A DNA stretch of 64,000 nt. It comes from Hymenochaete sp. R1. Lineage: Eukaryota > Basidiomycota > Agaricomycetes > Hymenochaetales > Hymenochaetaceae. This document shows positions 10,712-22,101 of the stretch, piece after piece. Position 1 is the stretch's first letter, and the number at the start of each line of letters is the position of its first letter. The stretch covers positions 1 to 64,000 of the forward strand of contig JAFREE010000133.1 in assembly GCA_019400425.1 (NCBI GenBank), written 5' to 3'. Position numbers and translations under genes: made by a program. The notes beneath the pieces are model-generated. The model was not told where the DNA came from. It searched no databases and worked only from the letters and a program-made list of their open reading frames with translations.

Positions 10712-12914
10712 TCAGATCATTCCTAGAAGTGCATCTTCCACCTCCCGCATCCGACTCGCCTCCTTCTGCCGCTCTTTTTCTTTCTCCTTGACCATCTCGT
10801 TATCTCGCGCGATCTTATATGTCGGTGGCGCAATAGTCTTGTAGTCAAGACGACGTTTGACATAGAAACACATATATGCAGTTGACTTCAAGACCGCATG
10901 GACTGTCGAGAGCGACACTTTGTCGTCGTCGAAGCGGTACCACTAATCAATGAGCGTCCCGAGGTTAGAAACACTTGAAAAAGAGGATTTAGAATCACCT
11001 GGTCTTGAGATCGTGCGAAGCTCGTGTAGTGACCCGAGTCCATCTGTCCTTCGTGGACGACTACAGCAAATAGATCATATTCGTATAACATCTGAGGTCC
11101 TAAGCTTATAGAAAGCATAAGTATAACATCAGACTTTGCAGTTGTACGAGCTTACAATACGTCCTTCTCGCTGTCCTCGTCCTTGATACCGATAGTAGTG
11201 AATGGTAGCACGTTTAGGGAAACCGGAAAACGGACATGCGTGTCGATTTTCTTCGGCGTCGTTTTCCCACTTTGCCCGGGATGCTCGAACCTCTACAAAT
11301 CAATATCCCCTCAAAAAAGACATTCAAACGAGGTTTGACTCCACATACTTACCTTGAACTGAATATTGAGAACTGGCGGAAGCTTGCGGACTGACATGCG
11401 TTTTGTCCCCGACTATCGTGAAGGTCAAACATTATCTAAATTTCTTTTATATCGAGTTTACCTGATTTGGAGGGCCACATTTACTGCAGTTGAATTTCAT
11501 ATGCTCCACTTGCGTAAACCTAATTCAAGTAGCGTCAGAACACTTCACAACACAAATCTGGTACTATCTCACCGACGTAAACACCCCGTTAATGTATTAT
11601 CTTCTGGGTCCTTTCCCTTCAACTGTAGACTGATGTCCAGAAACGGATCAATTTTGCTCGATACGTTGCCGCACTTGTCACATGTATTGTCATTCTGTAG
11701 CTGACCCCCGAAAATGTTGTGAATAACACAATTACACGAAACACTGGTATTGCCGTAGGCGGACTTGTGTAACTGATTTAACGCGGAAATGAGGAATTCG
11801 TGAGCGTCTTGTTGCGCATAGCCCGCGACCTCTGTGGAGACTTTCCAAGTGGTAGCGAGTAATGTCGTAGGTCCGAACGGGAGAGCCCGAGCGGTGTATA
11901 ACTAGGAGCAGAGGTTACGAGGTGTCAGTGTCGTACACTCCTTGAATAAAACCACACTGACTTCGACGAATAATTTATCCAGTTCACAGCACATACAATC
12001 TTTGATTTTACAAAGCTTATGATTGTGCATATCACTCAAAAAGTAGCCTTTCAGCAAGGGATTGTGTAAGAATGCTTGCAAGACTGCGTTTAAAAAACAG
12101 GTCTGCCCGAGATTTAGTAGACCAATTTGTCCCTCTCATGAAACTCAGCAATAGTAGATGGTAAGGAAGGGAGCGAAGCTCACCAGTACATGATATAGGT
12201 TCTGACGTTGGGACAGGTGAACTTTCTTTGTTCTCCACCCATTGCCTGTATGGTTCTCTTCGTTTGCGTTGGGCTGAAAAGTTCAGTTGGGTGGGATGAA
12301 TGCGAAAGGGACGACCACATACATATGAACTTCGTTTCTTTCTCCTCCATATGAAGTGTAGTTGAACAAAATATATCCTCGAAAGTCTCGTCCACGATTA
12401 TATCGTTGCATTCCAGACAGAAGACCGAGCCACTTTTGACGTCGGCGCCTAATCATATCTCAGAAAAGGATCCGAACGCTCGAGGATCGGTTACTTACAG
12501 AACTGGTGATTCAGGTCTTTCATATGGTCAAGTATGTGGCCGTCTTTCCAGCAACCACCAAACGAGCAGTGTAAGCAGATAAACGGCCTCGGAAGGACTA
12601 GCCCACATGTTCCGCATGTAGGAGTCTGAAGCTGTTATTACGAAGCGCTACCGATTAGCAGCTAATTTAGTTCATGTTATGAGTTAAAGACGCACTTTCC
12701 TTCGTTTCGCGGGCTTTCCAAGATTTGACACGCCCCAAGCGATCGCACTCTTGTACTTCTTCTGCATGGACAACTTCGCCGCCTCGACGGCAAACGCAAC
12801 CTCGATATGTGGACAATGTCCTTCGATGGTATATTCTTCCTCGTCAACTACGTTGACCTCTGTATCGTCCATCGATGTCGAAGCTGCGAGCGGGGAAGAC
12901 ATGATGACCTCCAT
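10712..12914 (-). CDS. UBP8: ubiquitin carboxyl-terminal hydrolase, UBP8/USP22 type
   Basis: A deubiquitinase, probably of the SAGA DUB module that removes ubiquitin from histone H2B. The N-terminal part holds a ZnF-UBP-like domain: TPTCGTCG and ICLHCSFGGCW, then KDGHILDHMK near 12510-12550. The catalytic cysteine box GLLNLGQTCFLNAVLQAF spans an exon near 12080-12130. YAQQDAHEFL follows near 11800, then a CxxC zinc ribbon (CDKCG). The catalytic histidine lies in DSGHYTSFARS near 11030, followed by WYRFDDDKVS and YMCFYVKRRLDY. A Lys/Glu-rich coiled tail ends the protein. At least eight introns are needed. A ZnF-UBP followed by USP is the UBP8 arrangement, but another ZnF-UBP USP is possible. 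It starts 307 bp from HUS1, head to head. Confidence 0.85.
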
Positions 12915-13221
12915 GTCGGTTGCACTACAAGTTGTAAAGCAGCCAGTAATTCGGAGGAAATTCGTGCCGTTCGGCCGGCTGTCTCGGATGATCGACGCCG
13001 TTACTCGTTACTATCTCTTTTTGTTCTCGGGGGCTTTACACGGTCATGTGACTGTGACGCTTCGCGTTTTTCGCTGTTCGTGCCGCGTCGTGGCCGTAGC
13101 TGCTTGCTTACCTTCCCAACCACCCACTCATCCCACGTACGATACCCAGATAGCCTATCGCAAGCTCGACTCGATGCATGATTTGTCTTTATGCGCTATC
13201 CCAGCCTGAAGTACATTAATC
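12915..13221. promoter_or_regulatory. shared divergent promoter region, UBP8-like gene and HUS1
   Basis: 307 bp lie between two ATGs pointing away from each other, so both promoters must lie here unless upstream exons were missed. No specific binding site was identified. Confidence 0.45.
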
Positions 13222-14486
13222 ATGCGCTTTCGTGCTAATATCGAGCATGTGCTTACTTTCCAACGTGCGTGCTTTTTCTTAATACTTATATTTCAACTAG
13301 CCTAACGAGTGCCTTCTGTGTAGGTATTATACAATCAATTGAGAGACTACAGAAGAAATGCATCGTTAAGTTTACCGAGTCAGAGATGCACATAATTTGC
13401 AATGAAGAAACGGAGGATGGGGTGCAAGTCTGGTCGTAAGTCTCGCGTCCACTTGATATTTGCTCCCGTGTCTAATTCGCTTTTACAGCCAAATAAAAAC
13501 TGTGAGGCTTCCTGTCGCCTATTTTCTTCTATGTCGAGTTGACATGAGACTCAGGACGTTCTCTTCACGGACTATCGTATCCAGTCCAATGCTAATAACG
13601 AAATCAATTTGCTGATCTCACCCGACGCTCTACTCCAAGCTCTCCGATCGGCAATCACATCCACTGAGGCTGTCATGAAGCTAGCAAAAAAGCATGGACA
13701 TGCTGTCCTATCATTCGACATTGCAATGAATTTAGGTGGGGGCGGGCTCGGTGGAAATAGGTCAAGAGGCGCGAGGATGACGCACGACGTGCTGATCGAT
13801 GTGCTGAAGCCAACGGACATGGCAAAGTTAAAGGAACCATTGTGTCCCGAGCCCGACGTGCGCCATCGATTTCTTGCCGAAATCCCTAGTAAAACTTCTC
13901 ATCTCACTTCCAGATTCATATGCTACTTCCATCATTGAAGGGCCTTCGGACAGTTGCCGATCACATGAAAAGTATGGCCGACGTTATTCGCATCGAAGCA
14001 AACCACAAAGGAGAGCTTCGTCTCTCTATTACCACGGACGAAACTACCGTAAAGACTCAATGGCCGAATTGTATCATACCGAACATGAGTGAGTGAACAA
14101 TGCCACTTCTAAGAAGATAGCAAATGCCATTCTGACTTCTTTTGTAGCCACGGATCCAAGTCAATGCACCCAAGAACGACAACCACCTGACCCTGATCAC
14201 TGGTTTGGATCACACGTCTCCCTTCGTGCATTCCTCAAGTTTCTATCCAGTCACGTTGTTTCCTCCACAACTATAGCCTGTAAGAGAGCCTGCCCTCGGA
14301 GCTTACTACTTTCCAATCGTCAAAAGGCTCAGATGCTAATTGAACCCTTTCTGCAACTGGCGGATTTATATTGCAGGTGTCTGCGAAGATCATTGCATGA
14401 TTCTCTACGTCTACATCGGGGAAATCTCTGATGCGGGTGGTGTTCTCACATTCTACATTCCAGCACGCATCATGGGCGTAGATTAG
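13222..14486 (+). CDS. HUS1: checkpoint clamp subunit HUS1
   Basis: A subunit of the 9-1-1 (RAD9-RAD1-HUS1) PCNA-like clamp that signals DNA damage in the nucleus. The protein starts MRFRANIEHVLTF; later exons give SIERLQKKCIVKFTESEMHIIC, DYRIQSNANNEINLLISPDALLQALRSA and VLSFDIAM. The C-terminal exons give DPDHWFGSHVSLRAFLKFLSSHVVSS and DHCMILYVYIGEISDAGGVLTFYIPA, which are hallmark HUS1 sequences. Small introns near 13265-13322, 13437-13490, 13885-13910, 14090-14148 and 14279-14376 are inferred. The stop is at 14484-14486. The length (about 330 aa) fits the family. Confidence 0.9.
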
Positions 14487-15042
14487 TGCCAGTATAAGAT
14501 CCAGCCCAATCAGACCGAGTTCAATCCGTCTCCTCTGCGAGGCGCATACAGACCACGTCAACGTTTTCGTGGCATCCTGCCTACTGATTTAAAGCGAAGA
14601 TGACAAATTTCGGTTTCCATCGCGATCTTGATTCCCGAATGTTGTCCTAAAGCAAATTCGCCGTTCATTGGTGGAGAAGACTCTGGGTAACGACATTTGA
14701 TGGAAGAACGAACTCGCGTAGCATCAACGTGCCCTACGCACGTCAACAGCATGCCAGCATTGGAAATAAACCGGAGGGCAGGGGAGAAGAAGGTTTGAAG
14801 GGAATTTGGATAATCGTATGCAGAAATTTCTAAACGCTCCTACGATCATAATGTTTAGATTCGATGCATTCAATGGAAATAGAGGCGAGCGGTGAAGATG
14901 AAAGCACTGTAAAATGAAAGAAGTATTGGTACACATGCAGAGAACTAGACCAAGAATTAAAAGCGATGTTCCCGACCACGACGCACCCATCCCGCCCCTA
15001 AGCTAAACTAGTGACTACGCGGATAATGCAGGTATATGCGTG
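14487..15042. other. intergenic, no gene supported
   Basis: The 3' flanks of two converging genes, HUS1 (plus) and the isochorismatase-family gene (minus). Only short frames without recognisable motifs were found. Confidence 0.4.
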
Positions 15043-15764
15043 TCACGAATCCTCCAGGTCTTCGAAAACGTGCGGTAAATCTTCTACTTTGATCACACAC
15101 ACACCGGCCTCCTCTAGCTCGTCCTCAATCTCTTTTTCTACCGAAGGTGCCGGCGTGACCTGAACAGGACCGCCAGCATTGTACGCCTCGGGCCGATCGA
15201 AAGTCGCGTGCGCGTCTTCAACGAGGTACACGGTGTTCCCGCGATGGAGGGCAGCGCTGCACGTTGCTCTAATGCAAAAATCGGATTGCATGCCGACAAC
15301 GACGAGGGCAGCCTTGCGGTCGACAAGCTCACCCAGTTTCGTGCCAGCGAACGCATTGTTTTTGGTCTTGTCAAGGACAGGCTCGTTGGGGAGAGGTGGG
15401 AATTGGAGCTGCCACCCGGCCGAACCGGGCGCATCTATAGAGAGCGATTAGGATTCCACGTTCAGGGAAGAAGGGAGGAATATGAAAATTAGTGATCGGA
15501 GAGGCAAATGACCTTTAACGTTTACTACGTTCACGCACCAGGATCCCCAGGCTCTCCTGTATTCCGTACATGCACAACGAGCGGTGCGATCGGTGAAGAC
15601 CGCGCTAGCTCCAGTGCACGCTCAATATTCGAGCTGACCGCCTTGGCATTTGGAACTCCCGTTTCAGGATGCAGCATGTTGACTTGGACGTCAATGGAGA
15701 GGAAGACTTTCCGAAGGTGGGCTGGAGGCGTACAGGCACCATCGTCGGCAAGCACGCTGGTCAT
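15043..15764 (-). CDS. isochorismatase-family cysteine hydrolase
   Basis: Members hydrolyse isochorismate, nicotinamide or other amides using a Cys-Asp-Lys triad. Exon 1 carries the Asp in KVFLSIDVQVNML and the strand PLVVHVRN. Exon 2 has DKTKNNAFAGTKL, with the catalytic Lys region, and ALVVVGMQSDFCIRATCSAAL, with the nucleophile Cys. An intron of about 110 nt (15434-15540) has a GTGCGT donor and joins GEPGD-P to DAPGSAG. The start is taken at the ATG at 15764, 22 residues before the core; an in-frame ATG at 15845 would add 27 residues. The C-terminal acidic tail is low complexity. Substrate unknown; about 210 residues is normal for the family. Confidence 0.8.
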
Positions 15765-17965
15765 GATGATAGTTCGCCGTGGACGTGAGGAATCGAGGGA
15801 GTGTAGACAGTTCTCGTGCGTAAGAAAATGGTGGGCGACTGGCACTGTCAGTGCTGTTCAATTAGAGCGTGAGTGGAGTAGTAGAGCCTGAGGCGAGTGG
15901 CAGGAGAATAAGTACTGGCTGGCTACTCGCTGGGTTTTATACAGCCTGCTCTTGCTCGAAGCGAGCCTTCCGAAGGCACGACGGGCACACTTCAAGTTTT
16001 CCGAACCAGAACCCGGATAAACGGCTCGCATTCACTCAACGTTGATTCCCCACATCTACATCTGAACGGGACATTCAGGCTTGTCTGTATTCCGCTATTT
16101 AGCCCAATCACATCCATCCCAGCCTCGTTGCATCCGGAAAAGTGCATCCCGCCCAGTGTTCAGAAACATGTCATACAGTCAAATTTCCCCATCATCCTTC
16201 TGGGCTTCCACTTCGGTCGGAGAACGCTCATGGGGCTCCAACGTCTCCAAGATATTCGCAGGAGGATTGCAAGCCTCTTCCGATAGGTGCGCTAACATGT
16301 CCTGATGGATCCCGATAGCCATATCGTAGATAACTCGGGTCTAGCAATGACTGACTCGGCGGCTTATCACGCCTTTTAATTGAGTTGAGTTGCTTCGTCC
16401 TCATAATGCGCCAGGAAAACAATTTGACTAACAACGTCGTCCACATGTGCATATGGGCGGATCTTGTTTTCTCTCATACTCTTCCTTTGCTAATACTTCA
16501 ACTTCAATAAAAGATACCGAGCGTCCCATCCTGGAGCCTGCCGATCTGAGGCCTCTCACATCCATCCACAACGTATTTTCGTAGACTTCTCATTGGTGAG
16601 TATTCATTTTCTTTCGGGTCTTACTGTCGTTGGATCTTTACTCATGCCAGCCTGACGGAGCGTACACAATGCATACGTAGTCACGGTGGTTTCTCGACGA
16701 GGTAACCCACCCATTCCCCATTCTCGTGGTGATGCTCCAAAGCAGAAGGGCACTTGCGAGCACTCCGCTCAGGTACTCCCATCTGAAGGGCAGAAGCCAA
16801 CCAATGTGACATGTATTCGGACTGCGGTTTAAGTGTCCAAGTTCTTATAGCCAAAGTATCGAGCTTCGAATCAAGCAGCGCTCACTCGTGTCCGGCACCA
16901 TTGATATCGTTTACGGCTAAAGAACCCCACCCCCGGAATCTTCTGGAACCTGACGCTATAGATGAAAGAGTATGCTTCACTGCGGGTGCATATTTCTCCG
17001 CGTTGACGAACAGACGTGCCTTATAAGGGTTGTGCGGGTTTTGGGGAAATCCGTGGGTGCAGTCAAATAATGCCGAACGAAAAGCACCAGGTACACGCAA
17101 CTCTACCTCAATTTTCTCCAGTACCATGCGTCTATGATCATAGAGCAGTCATCTAACGCCATCACAAGCCTTCCGGGCATGAGTACATGGTATTTCTAGA
17201 CATCTTCTTGAGACGTTCCAACGGATCGTTATTTTTCCTTATAACATCACATTAAACGATCTAATTCAGGTGCTTGCCTACTGAACTACCGTGTTTCATA
17301 GGCATCTTCTCAAGCATCGAGACTACACGCTGAGCTAGTAGGCGACAAGCTCATGCTCGAGGTTACATGCGTGGCGCACGACACCTTTTGTGGTCAAGTT
17401 TAACTACCAATCGCCGAGTCTGAATTTGTTTCCGTTCTCCGAGCTCCCTCATACGGCGATAATCTCTTATTATTACAATGATCTCTATACATTTTCGCCA
17501 CCGCTTTGAATAGTATATTCAAAGCTCTGATTGGTAGACTTCAAACGGTCATTGTAGTGGCGATGCCAGTATGAAGAGTTCTTTTCTATCGCGACGCCGA
17601 GAGTATGCCTAAGTGTGGGTCGGTATATTACTCTTCGATTGGCGTTTAAGTACTGCTGCTTTCATTGTTGCAAATTCATTCAGAAGTTTGAATTGAAGGG
17701 TCTCTACAAGTAGAATATTTTCGCTCATCTTTGAAAATGGCGACTTTAACTCCATGTATGAATGAGAAGGTATGAACAGGACCTTCAAATTTAAGGTAGA
17801 AATGAAAATGGTTATCTTTGGTCGAGAGCCGTTCACGTTCAGTGGTGTCTGCGTCTGCGTTCGTCATTTTTAGTCCGATGGCTGTGTGAAGCCATCCAGA
17901 GCCAGAGAGACAAGACCGAGAGATCCTGAGTCCGCCGTTGATTACATCATAGACGTAACCCTAAC
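15765..17965. other. 2.2-kb stretch without a supported gene
   Basis: Several frames of 60-80 codons occur on both strands (for example near 16228-16452 and 16882-17127), but none links into a multi-exon model or shows a known motif. It could contain a decayed gene or a non-coding transcript. The last few hundred bases must include the promoter of the LysM gene. Confidence 0.35.
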
Positions 17966-19069
17966 ATGCAGCCACTACCATCTTCCGCTTCCAAAGTTGC
18001 AACTTCTCTTTGCCTAGCATGCTCAGGCGACGTGCAAGCTCCTCCTCGGGCTTTCAAAGGAAAAGAACAATATTCAGACAATGGCGCCTTCTTTACGCCA
18101 TGTTGTGACCGCCCGATTTGCCAAACTTGTCAACGCAGGAACCCTCGTCTCATCCGTTACAACCCTTGTCTTGCCTGCTTATCATTAAGGATACAAGGTG
18201 CCAGTGGAAATGGAAGGAAGACGTCAGAGCAAGATAATGTAGTTGCTCCAAAGGAGGAAGAAGCTTTCACTATTGGTGGAGATGACGACGAAGCTGAGGG
18301 TACGGATGACTCAGCTAAAGTGGACGTAGACTCCCCACCTCCATACGAACACGCTCATTTGCCTGGAGAAGCATCTAGAATTTCCGTTAGCAATGAATCG
18401 AATGTCCCAATTTTTTCGGACGGATCGCAAAGGGTACATTACATCCAAAAGAATGATAGCCTTCGTGGACTTGCTCTCAGATTTGGTGTTGATGTGAGTT
18501 CTTTCGATGTGCGAACGACTGCCGTTTTTTTACTGAACCAATGCCCATAGGGACATTTACTATGTCATTTGAACAACCTCCCACCAAGCACTCTAACTTC
18601 CACACCCCATATTCTCCACACACGTACCACTCTCATACTTCCTCCATCGGCCAAGTCATCGGCAGTCATCACGGGCACGCTTGTCCAAAACGAAGACAAA
18701 GATAGACAGAGAGAGCGGGAACTCGAGCGCGCTGCAAAGCGTCTCCAACTCGTCACGAAAGAAGCCGACTGGCGGGTCGCAAAAACATACGCGTCCCTCG
18801 CCGCGGACCTTTCCGCGCCAATTTCACTCTCCGCGTCTTCCGTCCTATTCGACGTGGAAGAAGAGGAAGGCGATCTGTCAGAAAAGGGCGAAAAAGTGTC
18901 GGAGAAAGTAGAACGAAGATATGAGCCCTCAACATCCGTCTCTGCGCGAGCTGTAGATGCGTACTTGGCTGATGATGCATGGGAGGCTCGACAGCGTTCC
19001 GATGTACGTGTGCCGCTCAACGCAGGCAATCGCGCGGCCAGCTCACCTGCCATTAAAACGAAGCGATGA
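17966..19069 (+). CDS. LysM-domain protein with N-terminal Cys-rich (zinc-finger-like) region
   Basis: The first about 70 residues contain CLACSGD, then CCDRPICQTCQRRNPRL and NPCLACLSL, three CxxC-type pairs that look like a zinc-binding or treble-clef region. An acidic linker follows (GGDDDEAEGTDDS). A LysM-like motif comes next: VHYIQKNDSLRGLALRFGVD, continued after an intron (about 18494-18550) by LCHLNNLPPSTL and HTRTTLILPP. The C-terminal part is a charged, helical region with RERELERAAKRLQLVTKEADW. There is no signal peptide, so it is probably intracellular, unlike secreted LysM effectors. About 350 residues. Function unknown. Confidence 0.8.
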
Positions 19070-19454
19070 GGGTGAGGGTACTAAAGTGTCCCTCCAATCG
19101 CATTCTGCATTTCTGTGTGAAACTGTGAGCCTCTGATTCTTATAAGTAATGTCATAAGTGTTGTTTGTATTTTGCGCAGTTATTGGGGATTGTTTATAAG
19201 AGTTCTATTCGCAGAAGTCCATAGGGTTGTCATTGAGACAATTCTGAAATTTGCATCACCACACCCACGTCTGACAATATATATCCTAAATGGCATGCAG
19301 TCTGCGTCATCAACTTGAAATATTCCCACTCATGCTTGTCAACATCCACCCTGCTTTGCTCTGACAGATGATAATTACTTGATCAGAACAGATCGTCTCC
19401 ATAGGCTCGCTATGTGTATAACTCACCTTTGAAGGTTTGCTCGTATTGCGCTCA
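19070..19454. other. convergent 3' flank, no gene
   Basis: 385 bp between the stops of the LysM gene (plus) and copy A of the Cys-cluster family (minus). It is AT-rich, with no coding signal. Confidence 0.4.
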
Positions 19455-21148
19455 TCACGCTGCCTCCAGTGCAACTCGTAAACTCTCGCATGAGCTCCTA
19501 AATCTCTGCGTCTTCTCCTTCACATCGCTAAGAAAATCTGCGCACAGCGCACTGACGTTCTGTTGCTGATCAGCCGTGTTGAGGATATTCTGATAAGTCT
19601 CCAAAAGCTGCCCCTTTCGCTTCATCCCCGCCAAAAGTATTTTCGTGTTTTCGATGATCACCGGGACAGGATGGTCTCCAGTGTCATGACCCGATGGGAG
19701 TTCTTTGTCGAAGAAGCTATCAGCCGTGGTAGCTGCATCATTCAAGGCGCCGTAAACCGTTTTCACAAAGTCAATTGCTGCACGATCCATCAGATCCAAT
19801 AACTCCTTGATATCATCCTCGGTATCACGGCGTAGCAAGGCTACCTCATTTCCCGTCAGTGCTTCTCGGACAGATGGAAGCTGTGCAACGAGAGTAGCTT
19901 TCCGGCCTACTTTGGTAAGCAAGATCTGGAGCTGTTGGATAGTGGATGTTGCTGCGGTTGAAGCTCGAGCCGTCTTCTGGTTTTGACTCAGGCCTGGAGC
20001 CTGGTTGGTCGGAACGTGGTAACGAGATGGTGGTGCATGGGAAGGTTCTAATGGCGGTGTTAAGGGGATGTAGACCTCGACCTTCTGTCTTGGCCGGTTC
20101 GCTAGCGTAGGAAGAGGGGTGGGGTGGGAATATGCAGTACTTGGAGCTTTTCCAAGAGTGGAAGATGGGTGAGATGGGCCGCTGGTAAGGTCTCTAGATT
20201 GGCAGTTCGAGCTCTCTCTTCCTGATGCCTCTTCCTCAGCTTCCGCCATCTCTTCTTCTACGTCCATGCGATCTTCGTTCACATTTATCCCTTTCTGGGA
20301 CTCTTCAAAGTTCCGTAACTTTCGTTCCGCAAAGCCTCTAGCCCCTTCTAACAAGGACGTGCGGCGAGCAAAGGTTCGGGGCACGCCATCGGGAAGGCCA
20401 ATCCACTGTCCATTGATCAATTGCCAATTGATTCGCTTTCCGTCCGTCCTACAACGCTGCCTTAGTTTCCGGCAAAGTGCACAATTAACGGAAACTGTTC
20501 GATTGGCGAGCATTCGCATTGTGCAGCTAGCTCCTACGCCGCGAACTTTACATCTATCGCACGGATTGAGTTTCCGGCGAATCTGGAGTGACATTAGGAT
20601 TGGGTTCAAAGTATGAGAATGACACATACCGTTACGTGCCTCGCCGAGCGAGATGGCGTTTCTTTGACCGCCTCTCCAACCAAGACCGAGTTCCGACGCT
20701 TTGAGGGTCCACACGATGATTTACGTGTTTTTGATGCCTTGGAAATTTTCTGTGTCGTTGATTGCGCTGACCGTGTCGATTCTTCATTCCCGAGCTCTTG
20801 TCTAAGAAGACTTCGAGGTCGCACTTTAAGAACGCGAGAGAGATGTGTGAAGGGCAACTCGTCCTGAGCGACACAGAGTCCCAGTTCGATCAAGCTCTGG
20901 CATTCATCCATTTGAGGCACATTGATAGACCTCGTTTCAAGGGCTTCTTTCTCAGCTTCGACAGCCAGCTTTACAATAAATTGCTGAGCTGAATAAAAAG
21001 CAAGTAATAAGAGGAAAATGCTCACATAAAGTCTGGTCATCTTGCAGTTCCAAGCACCTAAAGCCGCATCCGAAGGGGGCGACCTGGCACCGGTCTGAAC
21101 GAAGGCAAGCGCTTCATATACGACACGTTTGAGTGATTCCAAAGACAT
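19455..21148 (-). CDS. Zn2Cys6-like cluster family protein, copy A
   Basis: First of five related copies. From the ATG at 21148 it has an N-terminal extension containing ESLKRVVYEALAFVQ. After an intron with a GTATGT donor near 20586-20630 comes the cluster: NPCDRCKVRGVGASC, then CALCRKLRQRC, spacing C-x2-C-x8-C-x13-C-x2-C-x6-C. INWQLINGQWIGLPDG follows. A long Ser/Pro/Glu-rich linker leads to a helical C-terminal region with SALCADFLSDVKEKTQRF and LRVALEAA. The six-Cys order and the basic second loop resemble fungal Zn2Cys6 DNA-binding domains, but the first loop has eight residues, not six. A 42-nt segment near 21000-21040 may be an intron; read through, it encodes a hydrophobic stretch. 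About 560 residues. Function unknown; a nuclear role is only inference. Confidence 0.75.
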
Positions 21149-21499
21149 CGAAGTTGAGTTCTAAGAAGAAGGAAGAAAGGAGCTTTCCTAGGACCGAATA
21201 TATGCATCTTTGAGCTGGCGTTTTAATCCTAGGATCCGGGTTTAGGACCGTTCCCGGCACAGCCCTTTCCAATAAAAGTCCTCAAGGCCACACCGGCGCA
21301 ACCCAATGAATGCATCGTACCGCGGCGTGCTGATTGCCATCACAATTGACTAAAGTCTCCGCAGGCTTCGACGAATATACCATAAAGGAAGGTGTGGAGG
21401 ATTCTGAACAAAAGCTGATTTCATCGGAGTCAAAAGCTATGATCGACGTATGCCGAAATCACAGGCAATTCATCACGAGTCAACTTGAGTCTTACCACC
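21149..21499. promoter_or_regulatory. divergent promoter region, copy A and MED22
   Basis: 351 bp between two ATGs facing away from each other. No TATA-like or known site was singled out. Confidence 0.35.
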
Positions 21500-22063
21500 A
21501 TGGCCGACGTGACTCAAACAGATGTCTCCAGGCCTGCAGCACTCCCTAACGCACGCCTAAGGCCTCAGATCTCGCAGCAGAAACCCTTGATTGATCAGAA
21601 CTCGGACGAGTACTTGGACTTTATCGAGGAAGAATGGAATAAGAAAGTCGATACAGAGGTCGAAACACTTGTAGACGGCATGGTTGACATCGTTAATCTA
21701 GCTTCTGTACGTAGTTGTTCGGCATCTTATCCTGCCTTTCAAGAATATGCTCATTAGAAAGTGTAGGTGGGGGACAAAGACAAGTTTATGATTGCACAGG
21801 AATCGTTCCAGGCTCAATGCCGCGCAGAATCCATGGTTCGCGCGGCTCATTCGTTGCTGTCCATCACGCATTCCTTGAAGCTTCTACTTCTTTTGTCTGA
21901 TGAGTCGCAACTAGCACAGCAACGAAACAAAGCTATTGAAGAATCTCGAGTGGAGGCAAAGGACGCGAAGGCGAACGCGACAGCGGTCTTAAATGAGCTA
22001 TTAGCAAATGCCAGGGAAGAAATATCTGAACCTGCGGATCATCAACTTGAAGCTATTGCTTGA
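21500..22063 (+). CDS. MED22: Mediator complex subunit 22
   Basis: Head-module subunit of the Mediator coactivator, in the nucleus. The ATG at 21500 is in a strong ACCACCATGG context. Residues about 45-65 read KKVDTEVETLVDGMVDIVNLAS. An intron (GTACGT...GTGTAG, about 21708-21767) then joins to VGDKDKFMIAQESFQAQCRAESMVRAAHSLLSI and LKLLLLLSD, which is the conserved Surf5/MED22 helix pair. A coiled tail rich in Ala, Glu and Lys ends at 22063. About 165 residues, normal for the family. It converges with the DapA-family gene, only 38 bp from its stop. Confidence 0.88.
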
Positions 22064-22101
22064 GGTATGTTCATTTGTTTCTATATTTACACGTTCCCCA
22101 T

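Noticed and set aside
18565..19053. Minus-strand frame of 162 codons opposite the LysM gene
   Set aside because: Antisense shadow of the conserved charged C-terminal part of the LysM gene.
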